Shown here: positions 1-9,783 of the stretch, one piece after another
Layout of the letters: every line of letters starts with the position of its first letter
How positions within the stretch are numbered: position 1 is the stretch's first letter
Assembly (NCBI GenBank): GCA_964402055.1
Contig: CAYOAV010000016.1
Location: 1 to 34,566, forward strand
Direction: 5' to 3'
Origin: UMGS363 sp964402055
GTDB taxonomy: Bacteria; Bacillota; Clostridia; Oscillospirales; Ruminococcaceae
Length of the DNA stretch: 34,566 nucleotides
The notes under the pieces: generated by a model
What the model was told of the DNA's origin: nothing
Databases searched by the model: none
The model's input: only the letters and a program-made list of their open reading frames with translations
Program-made: the position numbers and the translations under genes

Positions 1-1
1 T

Positions 2-193
2 GATATAGCCGAGCTAAGAGCAGACGATCTGCGTAAAGCGGCAGAGATGAAAACCGCCGATTATGAAGATGCGGTTCAGATGTGCTGTGCAGAACGTATA
101 AAAGCGGATTTTATTGTTACAAGAAATATCCGTGATTTTATTTCAAGTCCTGTTCCAGCAGTTAAACCTGCTGAACTTCTTGAACGCATATAG
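2..193 (+). CDS. PIN-domain protein (VapC-like), C-terminal fragment
   Basis: The frame is open from the window edge to a TAG at 191-193 and gives the last 63 residues of a protein that starts outside the window. The pattern of an acidic helix ending in DYEDAVQ, then ADFIVTRNIRDF and a final PAELL is that of the last third of PIN domains, where the strand with TRN and the following D lie near the metal site. PIN proteins are Mg-dependent ribonucleases, most often the toxin of a type II toxin-antitoxin pair. The antitoxin would be expected just upstream and cannot be seen. Whether it is a toxin or a housekeeping PIN protein cannot be decided from this fragment. Confidence 0.7.
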   Translation, partial: DIAELRADDLRKAAEMKTADYEDAVQMCCAERIKADFIVTRNIRDFISSPVPAVKPAELLERI

Positions 194-243
194 ATTTATT
201 TACCCAACTGCAAATCAACTACCCTATTGTTTCATAAAGAAAA

Positions 244-276
244 AGCTCCACTGCGGTTTTTCCACAGTGGAGCTTG
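244..276 (-). terminator. Rho-independent terminator of the giant surface protein gene
   Basis: A 14-bp stem with one mismatch (AAGCTCCACTGCGG against CCACAGTGGAGCTT) has a short loop and, read on the minus strand, is followed by TTTTTCTTT. It lies about a dozen bases after the stop codon at 288. It may also stop transcription from the PIN gene on the plus strand, where the T tract is weaker. Coordinates are good to about one base. Confidence 0.85.
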
Positions 277-287
277 TTTGTATCTAA

Positions 288-1205
288 TTATTTTGCTTTG
301 CCGACCTTGACATATCCCTTGGAATAAACAAGCGTGTGCTGATTTCCATTTGTGTCAACATTGTTTAGGATTGTACCTATACTGTCAGGTGCTTTTGTGA
401 GCTTATAAACACTGTCACCCTCCTTAATCGTCACAGATTTACCATTTTTGTCAACCAACGTTACATTGCCGTCAATAAATTCATCAAGCTGAACACTTTT
501 TCCCTTAACAAGCTTTATATTTGATGATGAATCATCAGCTGTAATTGTTCTGCACTTAACTGAACCATTGAAATATGCATTCTCCACTCCAGTAAGTCCA
601 ATAATTCCACATCCGTCATCAAGCTTATTTGATGTAACTGTATTAATATTTACATCATTCATTGAAATGAAATTCAAATTTCCCTGCTTGCCAAGCTTAT
701 AAGAAGTTCCAAGCTTTGATGATGTATCTACAACATTCAAATCATCAAAAGTCAGGTTACCGTTAACAAGAATTGTTCCCTTAAGCTTAATTGTTTTTTC
801 CTCTCCCTGAATGGTAATACTTTTTCCTTCAGGAATAGTCAATGCTTCCGTCATAGTAATATCATCAAGAAGCACAATTGTTACATTATCGCCCGAATTA
901 ATTGCATCGCCGATAGAAGCAAATTGCTTATTCACAACACTGCATACAGGCTTGCTAATGGTGAGCATACTTGACTTGCCTGTTGCAAGAACATATCCCT
1001 CGGGAAGTTCGTTTTCAAGACTGATATTTGCAAGACTGCCCTTGTATTGACCAATAAGAGCCTTTCCTGCATATGATTCATCTATTTTAAGCGTTTTACC
1101 CGAAGCGTCAAGAATATTGAAAGATACGTAATCTGCCGAACCGATCTTAACCTTTGATGCTATTGAATAAGGCATATCAATTGTAACACCTGCCATACCT
1201 CTAAA
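288..1205 (-). CDS. Giant secreted protein, C-terminal part (after the N gap)
   Basis: This minus-strand frame is open from the N gap (codons FRG before the first Met at 1194-1196) to a stop at 288-290, so the Met is internal and this is the C-terminal 305 residues of the protein whose N-terminal part is at 1306-7266. It carries the last copy of the recurring module: a short alpha-helical phrase (FASIGDAIN), a strand ending in LLDDIT, then TIPEG and a series of short beta strands with periodic Gly, Asn and Val (for example TILVNGNLTFDDLNVV), as in right-handed beta-helix proteins. There is no LPXTG sorting motif, no S-layer homology domain and no dockerin visible at the C terminus, so the anchoring route is unknown. 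The two halves are treated as one gene because composition, module pattern and open frames agree across the gap; this is inference. Confidence 0.8.
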   Translation of the reverse strand, partial: FRGMAGVTIDMPYSIASKVKIGSADYVSFNILDASGKTLKIDESYAGKALIGQYKGSLANISLENELPEGYVLATGKSSMLTISKPVCSVVNKQFASIGDAINSGDNVTIVLLDDITMTEALTIPEGKSITIQGEEKTIKLKGTILVNGNLTFDDLNVVDTSSKLGTSYKLGKQGNLNFISMNDVNINTVTSNKLDDGCGIIGLTGVENAYFNGSVKCRTITADDSSSNIKLVKGKSVQLDEFIDGNVTLVDKNGKSVTIKEGDSVYKLTKAPDSIGTILNNVDTNGNQHTLVYSKGYVKVGKAK

Positions 1206-1305
1206 NNNNNNNNNNNNNNNNNNNNNNNNNNNNNNNNNNNNNNNNNNNNNNNNNNNNNNNNNNNNNNNNNNNNNNNNNNNNNNNNNNNNNNNNNNNNNNN
1301 NNNNN
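1206..1305. other. Assembly gap of 100 N
   Basis: Exactly 100 unknown bases, the conventional placeholder for a scaffold gap of unknown length. It interrupts the giant minus-strand gene. The open frames on the two sides (codon 1306-1308 and codon 1203-1205) can be joined in frame only if the true length is a multiple of three. The apparent TAG at 1201-1203 in the upstream frame is an artefact of the placeholder length. Confidence 0.98.
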
Positions 1306-4300
1306 GTTCAAACCAAGAGTGTACGCACCTATGTTGTAATTCATTACCTGCTCAATGCCCTTGTTATTGACCTTTTTAATGTTAGCGGCAGTTATATCAA
1401 GATCGCCCGTAAGCTTTATATCGCCTGTAACAATGATCTCAGCGTCATTTTCTGTTACATAGCTTATCTCCGAATACTTCTTGGCAGTAGGAACAGGGAG
1501 CGAACCCTTAATGCTTTCGTCCTTATAAATCTTGATTTTATACGTTGCTTTTGGATCGTTCATACGGTTAATATCCGCAATAAGATCCTTAAGGCTGATA
1601 TAGGTATATTCTGCGTCTGAATTGTTTATACTAAGTCCATAAATACTTGTATTTCCCTCATCAACGCAAACAAGCTTATTTCCTGAACGAACTACCTTGA
1701 AATCGTCCTGTTCGTCAAGAACAACATTTCCGTAATAATTACCAGTGATATCGGCAACCTTATCGCCTGAATTAAGTGCCTTATATTTACCACTCTTTAC
1801 ATCGTAGAAACAAACGTTGATAGTGCCATCCTTGCCGATACCATTTTTACCGACAGAGAATTTCTTGCCGTAATACATATCGATTTCTGCGTCATACGTT
1901 TCCGTATCTACTGCTTCAATTCCGCCGACAGATAATGTACCACAATAGGTGTTTACACCGCTAATGGAAAGCATACCCTTAACGGTAACGTTTCCTTCAA
2001 TCAGAACACTGTGGAATTTTCCACCTCCCGCCGTTACGTTTCCGAGAATATACGAACTATCGATATTCAATTCTCCTGATGAGGTAATTCCATTTATCGT
2101 AGCCTCAACATTATCAAGTGTAAGAGCATATTTTCCTGCGTTTATCTTATAATAGCTGTAAACATAGCTCTTGCCTGATTTTTTAAATCCCCATAAATCG
2201 ATATTTTCAAACGTTGTATCACCTGTAAGTGTAAGAGATGTTCCCAAAAAGTCTATTTCGGAAGGCTCTTCCGCTTTTGAATTAATCGTAAGAGAAGCGT
2301 ATGTATCCTTCTTAGGCATCGTCATAGCCGAATACATAACATAATATTCATCAAGCAGTGTGACTGTATAATCAACCGTCTTATCATTTGCAGCATTAAT
2401 ATAGCTTACAATATCTGACCATTCAGCCATTTTAAATATAGGATTGACTGTATTATGAAAATTATCATAAATCACCGTGAGTTCAAATTTTACCCTCTTT
2501 ACATAAACATCTGACTTTGTTCTGCTGAAAGCAAATTCGCCATCAGGTAAACTGCCATTGTCAATTATAAAGCAGCTTAAATCAGCCGATGAAGCTTTGA
2601 ATGCAAGCTGATCTTCATTGAATTTAACACCTTTTATTCCAACGTTGACAGTACCCTCTGCCTTTCCTGAAACGGTAAAAGGAGTATAGAATGCAGACTC
2701 ATAGATTATCAAAGAATCTGTTTCTCCCTTGATATTCTTGATTGTAACATTTACTCCGTCATTAATTCTAAGAGTAGCATTCTTCATAAGGTTAAGGTCT
2801 GTAAATGCGATAGATGACTTAGGTACAAGTGAAGAACCGTTCTCAACTATAACCTTTCCGAAGCTTGCGATTGGAAGTGAGATATTTTCGCCATTCAAAG
2901 AGAGCGTTGATTTCGCGCCGCCCTTTATCTGCTTAACAGTATCCGAGTTAAAATGTTCAAGCGTGAGATTCTTACTTGCTGTCATTGTAAACGGCTTTGT
3001 GCTTTCCATTTTAATATTAGTAAATGATACATTTACAGGAAGTGAAATAGCCGTAACATTTGTAAGATTGATATTTTTCTGTCCGTCAGCAGTGAAGCTG
3101 ATAGAATTTGCCGCAGATGGAAGCTTGAAAGCAACCGCAGAAACATCTTCATTCAATGTGATTAAATAATCAGAGGTTTTCTTGTTGAGCTTTGTGATTT
3201 TTTCAAATACAAGCTCAATGCTTGAGAAATCGTCTATCTTTTTTTCACCGTCTGAAAGTGTAAGTGTTCCTGTGTATTCAGCCTTTATATTCTTTGAAGA
3301 TGAATAATAAACCGCACTTAATTCCTTTTCAGAAGAGGTCTTATTCATAATTGTAATTGGATTTGCAGGCTCTTTTGAGGAATAAGCAACTATAGTGCCG
3401 CTTGCAAGTCCAACTACTTCGTCTGTTTCATCTATAACGCAGACAGAAGTATTTTTTCCAACACTTGAAAGTGTAAGCTTAGGGAGAGCTGTACCCTCTT
3501 TCTGAACAAGCTGGAACAATACAGAAGTATCACCTGTTATAGCCGTTACATTTGAACCTGGAAGCATTTTAACGGTTGCACCATCAAATTTAACTCCTGT
3601 TACAGTACCTGATACAGTTATATTACCCTCAACGCTATTGAAGGTCGAAATTGAAACTGCTTCTATACTACCATTAGCAATAAGGCTTGATGTTTTAGTA
3701 CCTGTTATATTGCCTGCGTTGATCAATTTGCCACCAACATCAATATTCTTGCCAGCCGAAACAGTAACCGCAGATTTTTTGTCACTGCTCATTTCAAGGA
3801 CAACATCATAATAAACAGCAATATCAACAGTTGCCTTTAATGTCTTGTTCTTTATCTTAATCGTCCTGATGCTTTCGGGAGGAACAAACGAACCATCTCC
3901 GTATCTTTCCTCCATACTGTACATTTCGCTATTATATTCATCAGCAGTATTTATACCGCCCCTTAATGCAATTCCCTTTGCCTTAGCAGCCGCAGGAAGT
4001 GTAAGCTCATCAACGGTAACATCATCAAGAATCTTTATTTCAAATGTCTTTGCACTGTCAGGATTGTTGTTAATGTAATTAATAACATCGCTCCACTGAG
4101 AATAAGAATTGCCGTCACACATAAATGCCGCAGTAGCATATCTTATTTCATTTCCAACCTTTGTAAGAGTTGCTTCAATGCCTCCAGAGGTTTTTGCCGA
4201 TGTTTTGAACATATCAACTGTAACCTTGCTGTTTTTAACAATAATAGCCGTCTGTCCACTGCTTACAACGTTATTCTGATTATAGTCATCAGGTGCAAAG

Positions 4301-7266
4301 CAACTAAGAGCTATAGGCTTATTATCAGTCAATGCAACATTTCCCGTTACAGTAACAACACTATTATTATATGAATTAATAACATTGTTTTCGCCTGCTG
4401 CTGAAATTGAAGCAATATCTATCTTTGCACCATTTGCCGCATAGATTGATGAATCTGTAAGCTTTAATGCTGATGTAATTTTGGCAATACCGCCGTCATA
4501 AATTACAGTTCCGCCATTTTCAACAGAAATCTCCTTAACAGAATGAGTTATTGTCTTATTATTTGCTGAACCTGCAAATGTAACCTTACCTTTATTAACT
4601 GTTATTGCAGAAGTCGAGGTAACAGCATTATTGAACTTATAATCACCACTTCCAAAAGTGATTTTATGCGCACCTGCATTTACTTTTCCGTCAAATGTCA
4701 TCTTTCCGATTGAATTAAAGGTGAAATCACATTTAGGCGAAAAATCAGACGTTATATTTACTTCAACATTGCTGTCAAAGGTAACAGATTTTGCCTTTAT
4801 TGAATTAAATAATGCTCCTTCAGCGTCAGCATGGACAATTGAAGCAAATCTATTTGCATTTCCTATAATATAATCAGCATTAGCTTTATTATTTTCCGAA
4901 ATATATTCAACAGCTTCATTGAATGTAACACGCTTAACTGTTTTTTCTCCGTCATTTATAGAAAATTCATAGCAATTGCTAAGGAAATACATATAATTTC
5001 CTTCAGAATTTTTTTCTCTTGACAAAGCCACAAAATTTGCTTTACCGTCAACTATGATATTATCGACAGAAAGCTTAGTTCCTAAAAGAAGCGGAGCATA
5101 ATCGATTACCCCAAATCCACCAAAATCTCCCTCAAGATATTCATCAACAGTCAGAGTAAGCCCCTTTTCATCTATATTTTTGAAATAGTAATAGTTATAG
5201 GCTGTATAAAGATCTATTTTCAATACAGCACCTACTGCGGAATAAAGCTTTGTAAAGCAAACCGAATCCGAATAATATATGCTATCATCAATGTAATAAC
5301 TATTGACAATGGTTGCATTTTTTTCAAGCGTAAGATTAGTTCCTGACGCACCTGAAGCAACTGTTAACGTCAGACCTTCCTTAACAGTAAGATTTTCAAC
5401 ATTTTCAATTGAAAAAACCGAAGCGTTACGTTCTTCAATAATAACCGAACCCTTATTAGCATCTTTTGAACCGATAATAGAAACAGGAATATAATCGTAA
5501 TCGCCATAAACCTTTGAAATGGTAAGAGTATGAGTGCCAATGGTGATAGCTTTAGGTAATACAGAGTAGTCGTAATCGCTTCTGTCAATGCCAGCTATAC
5601 CCTTAAGAGTAAGATCAGCCTTAAGCTCCATATCCCTTCCAAAGGTAATGCTGTATTTACCGCCGCCGTTTATAATAAAGCTATAGGACGGCATATCTGT
5701 ACCACTGTATGTTACATCTGAAAGAAGCGTGATAGTCTGTCCAGCTGATTTAATGCTCTTGATAGCAGCACCAAGCGTCTTGAAGGTCTTGCTACCGATC
5801 TGTGCAACAGGATCGCCTGAAGCTTCCTCATAATTTTCATCGTGATTATCATATGAATAGGTCGTGCTTGTGCATTTATTTACAGGATATAAATATTCTC
5901 TGTCAGAAGTGGTGAGCGGAGTATGTTCGTTATGTCCGTTGTAGCCATTTGTAAAATCATAATATCCGCCCGCACTGTCAACAACATTAAAATAATTATA
6001 ATCATATGATGTTGAACTATCGTCCCATGTAACATCGACATTATACCATTCGGTACTGCCGTTATTATCAAGTCCGACCTGATTCCATGCGTGACCGCCG
6101 CCATTGCCTGTTCCGGAAACATAAAGAACATCGATATCGAGTGCATTCATAAACAGCTGGAAGCATTTTGCATAGGATTCACATACTGCTTCGCCGCCAA
6201 CAAGTATACCCGAAATATCGTGAGCATGCTCTCCATCAACATAAGTAGTCTTTTCGCAAAGGTAATTATGGATATACCATTCCTTGGAATATTCATTGCT
6301 GTAAGTAGCTGCTCCGTCAACTACTTCTTCAATTTCAGCCATTACCTGCTCTTTGAGGTTCATTCTTGTATCGCCGTCATAGCAGTCGGAGCAGTAATCA
6401 TCAACGCCGAAATGGATATATGTTTTCGTTCCGCTTGTGGAATGCAAATATTTGTGTCCGACCCAGAAGAACTGTGGATTGTCGTCCTTAAGTGCAATAT
6501 AAACCTTGAAAAGATCATCTGAACCGACCACTGTATCTGAAACAAGCATTCTATCAAAATAATATCCATCATATTTTGAATCTTTTGTTGCATCATAATC
6601 AGCACTTGAATCTATCGCGACAAGAGCACTATAGGCATTGTCATAAACCTCCTGTAAGGTAGAAGAAAGTGCGTTATAGCCGTCCTTGCTGCTGTAATTG
6701 CTGAGTGCTTCATTATATGATGAAGCTTCAAAAAACGATTCAGAATCATCATCCTCATCAGCTTCAATCTCACCGAGATAATAATATTCATATGGGAGCA
6801 GACCCTCGCCGCTGATTGGCGAAACGTAATGCTCAACGCAAGAAAGCTCATTAAATTCTGAATCTTCCTCATCGTTTTCATCATTATTTTCAGCTTCATC
6901 CTCATTTTCGTCATTGTTTTCATCGTCATTGTTATTTTCGCTGTTTTCATCGTTGTCAGTATTTTCGTCATTGTTATTCTCATCATTATTGTCACCATTG
7001 TTTTCGTCATTCTCATTGTTATTTTCGTTGTCATTCTCATCGTCATTTTCGTTGTTATTCTCGTTGTCATTCTCATCGTCATTTTCGTTGTTATTCTCAT
7101 TATTATTTTCGTTGTTTTCGCCATCGATATTTTCCGAGTTTTCATTAACGGAAATGCTTTCAACAGCTAAAGCGGTTACCCCAACAAGATCAGCACCAGC
7201 AGGTGATAAAAGCAGCGCAACCGCCGCTGTCCAGGCGGCAACTCTTTTCAGTAAGCTTTTTTTCAT
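1306..7266 (-). CDS. Giant secreted transglutaminase-like / beta-repeat protein, N-terminal part
   Basis: The start is the ATG at 7264-7266 (MKKSLLKR), preceded by GAGGAGGA at a normal distance; an in-frame TTG five codons upstream lies inside that ribosome site and is not used. Residues 1-34 form a signal peptide likely cut after VTALA. Residues about 40-140 are almost only Asn, Glu and Asp, a hydrophilic spacer. Residues about 330-420 form a transglutaminase-like cysteine protease fold with the triad Cys362 (GGEAVCESYAKC), His392 (GHAWNQV) and Asp411 (YNVDVTWDD). The rest, about 1,500 residues, repeats a unit of about 280 residues: a helix such as WSDVINYIN, a strand ending in LDDVT, a proline turn, then many short beta strands resembling right-handed beta-helix repeats. 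The protein runs into the N gap at residue 1987. It is probably extracellular and might act on cell-wall peptide, host or plant protein; the substrate is unknown. Confidence 0.85.
7025..7096 (-). repeat. Two perfect 36-bp tandem repeats in the acidic linker
   Basis: A 36-bp unit occurs twice in tandem without a mismatch (7025-7060 and 7061-7096) inside a longer stretch of degenerate Asn/Glu/Asp codons (about 6850-7130). Each unit codes 12 residues, so copy-number change would keep the frame and only lengthen or shorten the linker. Confidence 0.9.
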
Positions 7267-7349
7267 ACTGTTCCTCCTCAATATATCCTTTAATTGAATG
7301 TTTTATGGATATTCTGATATAAAAGCCGCATAATTCGGCTCTTAGATCA

Positions 7350-7378
7350 ATTATATCACGTTATATCCATAATTTCAA
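7350..7378 (-). promoter_or_regulatory. Sigma-A type promoter for the giant surface protein gene
   Basis: On the minus strand TTGAAA (7378-7373), a 17-bp spacer and TATAAT (7355-7350). Transcription would start near 7343, giving a leader of about 75 nt. A short inverted repeat (AGCCG/CGGCT, 7324-7340) lies at the very start of that leader. Confidence 0.75.
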
Positions 7379-7429
7379 TAACTTTTTAACAATTTTTAGC
7401 CTTAAATTCAATTGTGTTGCATTTTCCGA

Positions 7430-7458
7430 TTGACAAAATGAACAGGATAAGCTATAAT
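7430..7458 (+). promoter_or_regulatory. Consensus sigma-A promoter for the TauE operon
   Basis: TTGACA (7430-7435), a 17-bp spacer and TATAAT (7453-7458): a perfect consensus promoter, 24 bp before the TTG start of the permease gene. It is divergent from the promoter at 7350-7378. Confidence 0.85.
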
Positions 7459-7481
7459 TTAATCAAGGAAAAAGAGGTTTA

Positions 7482-8288
7482 TTGTGTGACATTATAAAAA
7501 AGGAAGTAATCATTATTCTTTACAAATTTATCATCTGTTTTATCGCAGGAATCGGTGCAGGACTTGGCACGGGCTTTGCAGGTATGAGTGCCGCCGCAGT
7601 TATTACGCCTATGCTTGTGGCTTTTCTCGGCACGGACGCTTATACAGCAGTCGGAATTGCTCTCGCTTCGGACGTTTTAGCGAGCGGAGTTTCTGCATAT
7701 ACCTATGGAAAAAATAAAAATCTCGATATAAAAAACGGAATCATTATGATGCTTACGGTGCTTGTATTTACAGCAGTCGGAAGCTTTATTTCCAGCCTTG
7801 TTCCAAGCACCACTATGGGAAATTTTTCCCTTATTATGACAACTCTCCTCGGCATTAAATTCCTTGTAAAGCCTGTTATGACAACAAAGGAAAAAATGGC
7901 GGAAACAGACCCGAAAAAGCGTGTTATCCAGTCGATAGGCTGTGGAATACTGATAGGCTTTATCTGTGGATTTGTCGGTGCAGGCGGCGGTATGATGATG
8001 CTGCTTATTCTCACCTCCGTGCTCGGATATGAGCTAAAAACAGCTGTCGGAACAAGCGTTTTCATTATGACCTTTACCGCTCTTACAGGAGCTGTAAGCC
8101 ATTTTGCTCTTGGTGAAGCACCTGACATTGCCACTCTTGTTTTATGCGTTTTAAGTACGCTTTTATGGGCAAGAATTGCCGCTGTTATTGCAAATAAGGC
8201 AAAGCCTGCAACACTTAATCGTGCGGTAGGAATCGTGCTGACCTTACTCGGAATAGGCATTTTCGCAACAAAGCTTATCGGAGGTTAA
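7482..8288 (+). CDS. TauE/SafE (TSUP) family permease
   Basis: This 268-residue protein is almost wholly hydrophobic, with about eight membrane segments in two related halves joined by a charged loop (around residues 130-150, TTKEKMAETDPKKR). Both halves start with the glycine-rich phrase typical of the TSUP family: GIGAGLGTGFAG near residue 25 and GFVGAGGGMMM near residue 165. Members move sulfite, sulfoacetate or related small organic anions across the membrane, usually as exporters; the substrate here cannot be told. The start is taken as TTG at 7482, four bases after AGAGG, because no ATG or GTG is available in frame before the first membrane segment. It is first in an operon with the YbaK-like gene (4-bp gap between stop and ATG). 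Confidence 0.85.
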   Translation: MCDIIKKEVIIILYKFIICFIAGIGAGLGTGFAGMSAAAVITPMLVAFLGTDAYTAVGIALASDVLASGVSAYTYGKNKNLDIKNGIIMMLTVLVFTAVGSFISSLVPSTTMGNFSLIMTTLLGIKFLVKPVMTTKEKMAETDPKKRVIQSIGCGILIGFICGFVGAGGGMMMLLILTSVLGYELKTAVGTSVFIMTFTALTGAVSHFALGEAPDIATLVLCVLSTLLWARIAAVIANKAKPATLNRAVGIVLTLLGIGIFATKLIGG

Positions 8289-8292
8289 ATTT

Positions 8293-8763
8293 ATGAATAA
8301 AACAAACGCTATGCGTATGCTTGAAGCGGCAAAAATTGATTTCCGCACGGCTGAATATGAGGTTGACGAAAACGACCTTTCGGGTGTTCATGTTGCAAAT
8401 CAGCTTGGACAGCCACCTGAACAGGTCTTTAAAACGCTTGTATTAAAGGGCGAAAGGACAGGCTTTTTTGTATGCTGTATTCCTGTTGATAAAGAGCTTG
8501 ACCTGAAAAAAGCCGCAAAGGCTGCACATGATAAAAAATCGGAAATGCTACCATTAAAGGATCTTCTTCCGACAACGGGATATATAAGAGGCGGCTGTTC
8601 ACCCATAGGAATGAAAAAGAAATTCCCGACCTTTATTGATGAAACCGCCATACTTTTTGATGAGATCGCAGTCAGTGCAGGAATAAGAGGGACTCAGATA
8701 ATTATAAACGGAGAAAAGCTTGCGGAATATCTTGGTGCAGAGCTTACCGAGCTTACGCTATGA
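8293..8763 (+). CDS. ybaK: YbaK/EbsC-type Cys-tRNA(Pro) deacylase
   Basis: A 156-residue protein of the usual length for the YbaK branch of the trans-editing family. These cytoplasmic enzymes hydrolyse cysteine wrongly attached to tRNA(Pro) by prolyl-tRNA synthetase. The conserved lysine phrase FKTLVLKG is at residues 46-53 and the glycine-rich substrate loop GYIRGGCSPIG at 96-106, followed by the FPTFIDE strand. It starts four bases after the TauE stop codon, and its own stop overlaps the next start (ATGA). It has no evident functional link to the permease beyond sharing the transcript. Confidence 0.9.
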   Translation: MNKTNAMRMLEAAKIDFRTAEYEVDENDLSGVHVANQLGQPPEQVFKTLVLKGERTGFFVCCIPVDKELDLKKAAKAAHDKKSEMLPLKDLLPTTGYIRGGCSPIGMKKKFPTFIDETAILFDEIAVSAGIRGTQIIINGEKLAEYLGAELTELTL

Positions 8764-9194
8764 TGTCCGTTATTTTACTTATAATTGCAATTCTGCTTAA
8801 TCCTGCCGCTTCAAGGCTTTTAAAACGCAGGATAAAATACCTCAATGGACTTGAAGCCTTTATCGGGAAATGCAAACGCTATAAAGCCGTTGTACTTGAC
8901 GTGAACGATGTTCCGACAGATAAAAGCGGAAATACGATCCGTGCGGTCATATTGCAATTCCGTGATGACGAGCAAAAACGGACGATAGTACATAGATACA
9001 CGGACAGCTGCGGAAAACGCTATTACCGTGGCAGCGAGGTCGAGCTTTACTACTGCGAGGAAAGCGACACCGCCTGCATAAAGGATGATAACCCATTCAC
9101 ACGCAATGCGTCAAGGCTTATGGCATATGCGATACTTATGAGAATACTGTCTGCGTTATGTATAATAGCCGCAATAATTGTGATAATTGTTTAG
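8760..9194 (+). CDS. Small membrane protein, DUF3592-like
   Basis: Not firmly recognised. The 144-residue protein has a hydrophobic segment at each end (residues about 3-20 and 117-144) around a polar middle domain of beta character: VVLDVNDVPTDKSGN, VILQFRDDEQKRT, then YRGSEVELYY and a final acidic turn. This order (variable strand, external data strand, 'G-x-x-V-x-V-x-Y' strand near the end) resembles DUF3592 membrane proteins, whose function is not known. The ATG at 8760 overlaps the ybaK stop by four bases, so translation is probably coupled. It is the last gene before a strong terminator. Confidence 0.65.
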   Translation: MMSVILLIIAILLNPAASRLLKRRIKYLNGLEAFIGKCKRYKAVVLDVNDVPTDKSGNTIRAVILQFRDDEQKRTIVHRYTDSCGKRYYRGSEVELYYCEESDTACIKDDNPFTRNASRLMAYAILMRILSALCIIAAIIVIIV

Positions 9195-9238
9195 CGTTTT
9201 CTATGCTTTTCTGGCTTTTGGAAAACGCTGTTTTTTTA
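9193..9238 (+). terminator. Rho-independent terminator after the TauE-ybaK operon
   Basis: A 9-bp perfect stem (AGCGTTTTC / GAAAACGCT) with a 19-nt loop is followed by seven T. It overlaps the stop codon at 9192-9194 and separates this operon from the sigma factor gene. Confidence 0.85.
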
Positions 9239-9288
9239 TTTTTGAAAAATATTTAGCTCTTGAATTGTATTTATATGGGGAGATGAAA

Positions 9289-9783
9289 ATGATGTCGGAA
9301 AAAGAAGTATTCGGTTCTTCCGCTCATATCGAGCGGGTGCTTGCCGAACATTCGCAGAGTATTCTAAGACTTTGCTATACATATACGCATAATATCCATG
9401 ACGCAGAGGATATTGCTCAGGAAACCTTTGCCTCATTTATCCGTCATGGAAAATTTGAAAGTGCCGAGCATGAAAAGGCATGGCTTATACGAGTTGCCGT
9501 GAATAAATGTAAAAATCATCTAAAATCAGGCTGGATAAAATACACCGCTCCACTTGAAGAGGCGGAAGATACTGCCGATGAACCATATGAATATAATGAA
9601 CTGCTCGAAGCTGTTAAGGCTCTTCCCGAAAAATACAGACTTCCGATACATCTTTTTTATTACGAGGGCTATTCCATAAAGGATATTGCAAAAATAACGA
9701 AAAAAAAGGAAGCTACTGTCGGAACTCTGCTTTCAAGAGGCAGACAGCTTCTTAAAGAAAAGCTTACAGGAGGTAATGAATAA
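9289..9783 (+). CDS. ECF-type RNA polymerase sigma factor
   Basis: With the ATG at 9289 the protein has 164 residues, normal for a minimal ECF sigma factor. Region 2 is seen at about residues 15-75 (SILRLCYTYTHNIHDAEDIAQETF, shown here as the DAEDIAQETF core and AWLIRVAVNKCKN), which binds core polymerase and the -10 element. Region 4 is at about 105-160 (LPEKYRLPIHLFYYEGYS, then a helix-turn-helix with KEATVGTLLSRGRQLL), which reads the -35. The start is chosen because GGGGAG at 9277-9282 lies six bases upstream; ATG 9292 is equally possible, whereas the longer frame from 9187 runs back through the terminator. The stop overlaps the next start by one base (TAATG), typical of a sigma/anti-sigma pair. 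Confidence 0.9.
   Translation: MMSEKEVFGSSAHIERVLAEHSQSILRLCYTYTHNIHDAEDIAQETFASFIRHGKFESAEHEKAWLIRVAVNKCKNHLKSGWIKYTAPLEEAEDTADEPYEYNELLEAVKALPEKYRLPIHLFYYEGYSIKDIAKITKKKEATVGTLLSRGRQLLKEKLTGGNE

Noticed and set aside
1201..1203. Stop codon ending the giant protein inside the scaffold join
   Set aside because: The TAG is in frame only because the gap was filled with exactly 100 N; both sides are open and share the same module pattern, so one gene is the better reading.
7025..7096. CRISPR-like repeat
   Set aside because: The two 36-bp units are directly adjacent with no spacers and lie inside a coding region.
7267..7281. TTG start five codons before the giant protein's ATG
   Set aside because: It lies within the ribosome binding sequence of the ATG and would disturb the signal peptide start.
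6914..7297. Plus-strand and alternative-frame ORFs over the Asn/Glu/Asp-rich region
   Set aside because: They translate to simple Phe/Ser or Met/Thr/Lys repeats and are shadows of the low-complexity minus-strand gene; no ribosome site or family.
9187..9288. Longer sigma factor start at 9187
   Set aside because: This extension passes through the terminator hairpin of the previous operon and encodes a segment not seen in ECF sigma factors.
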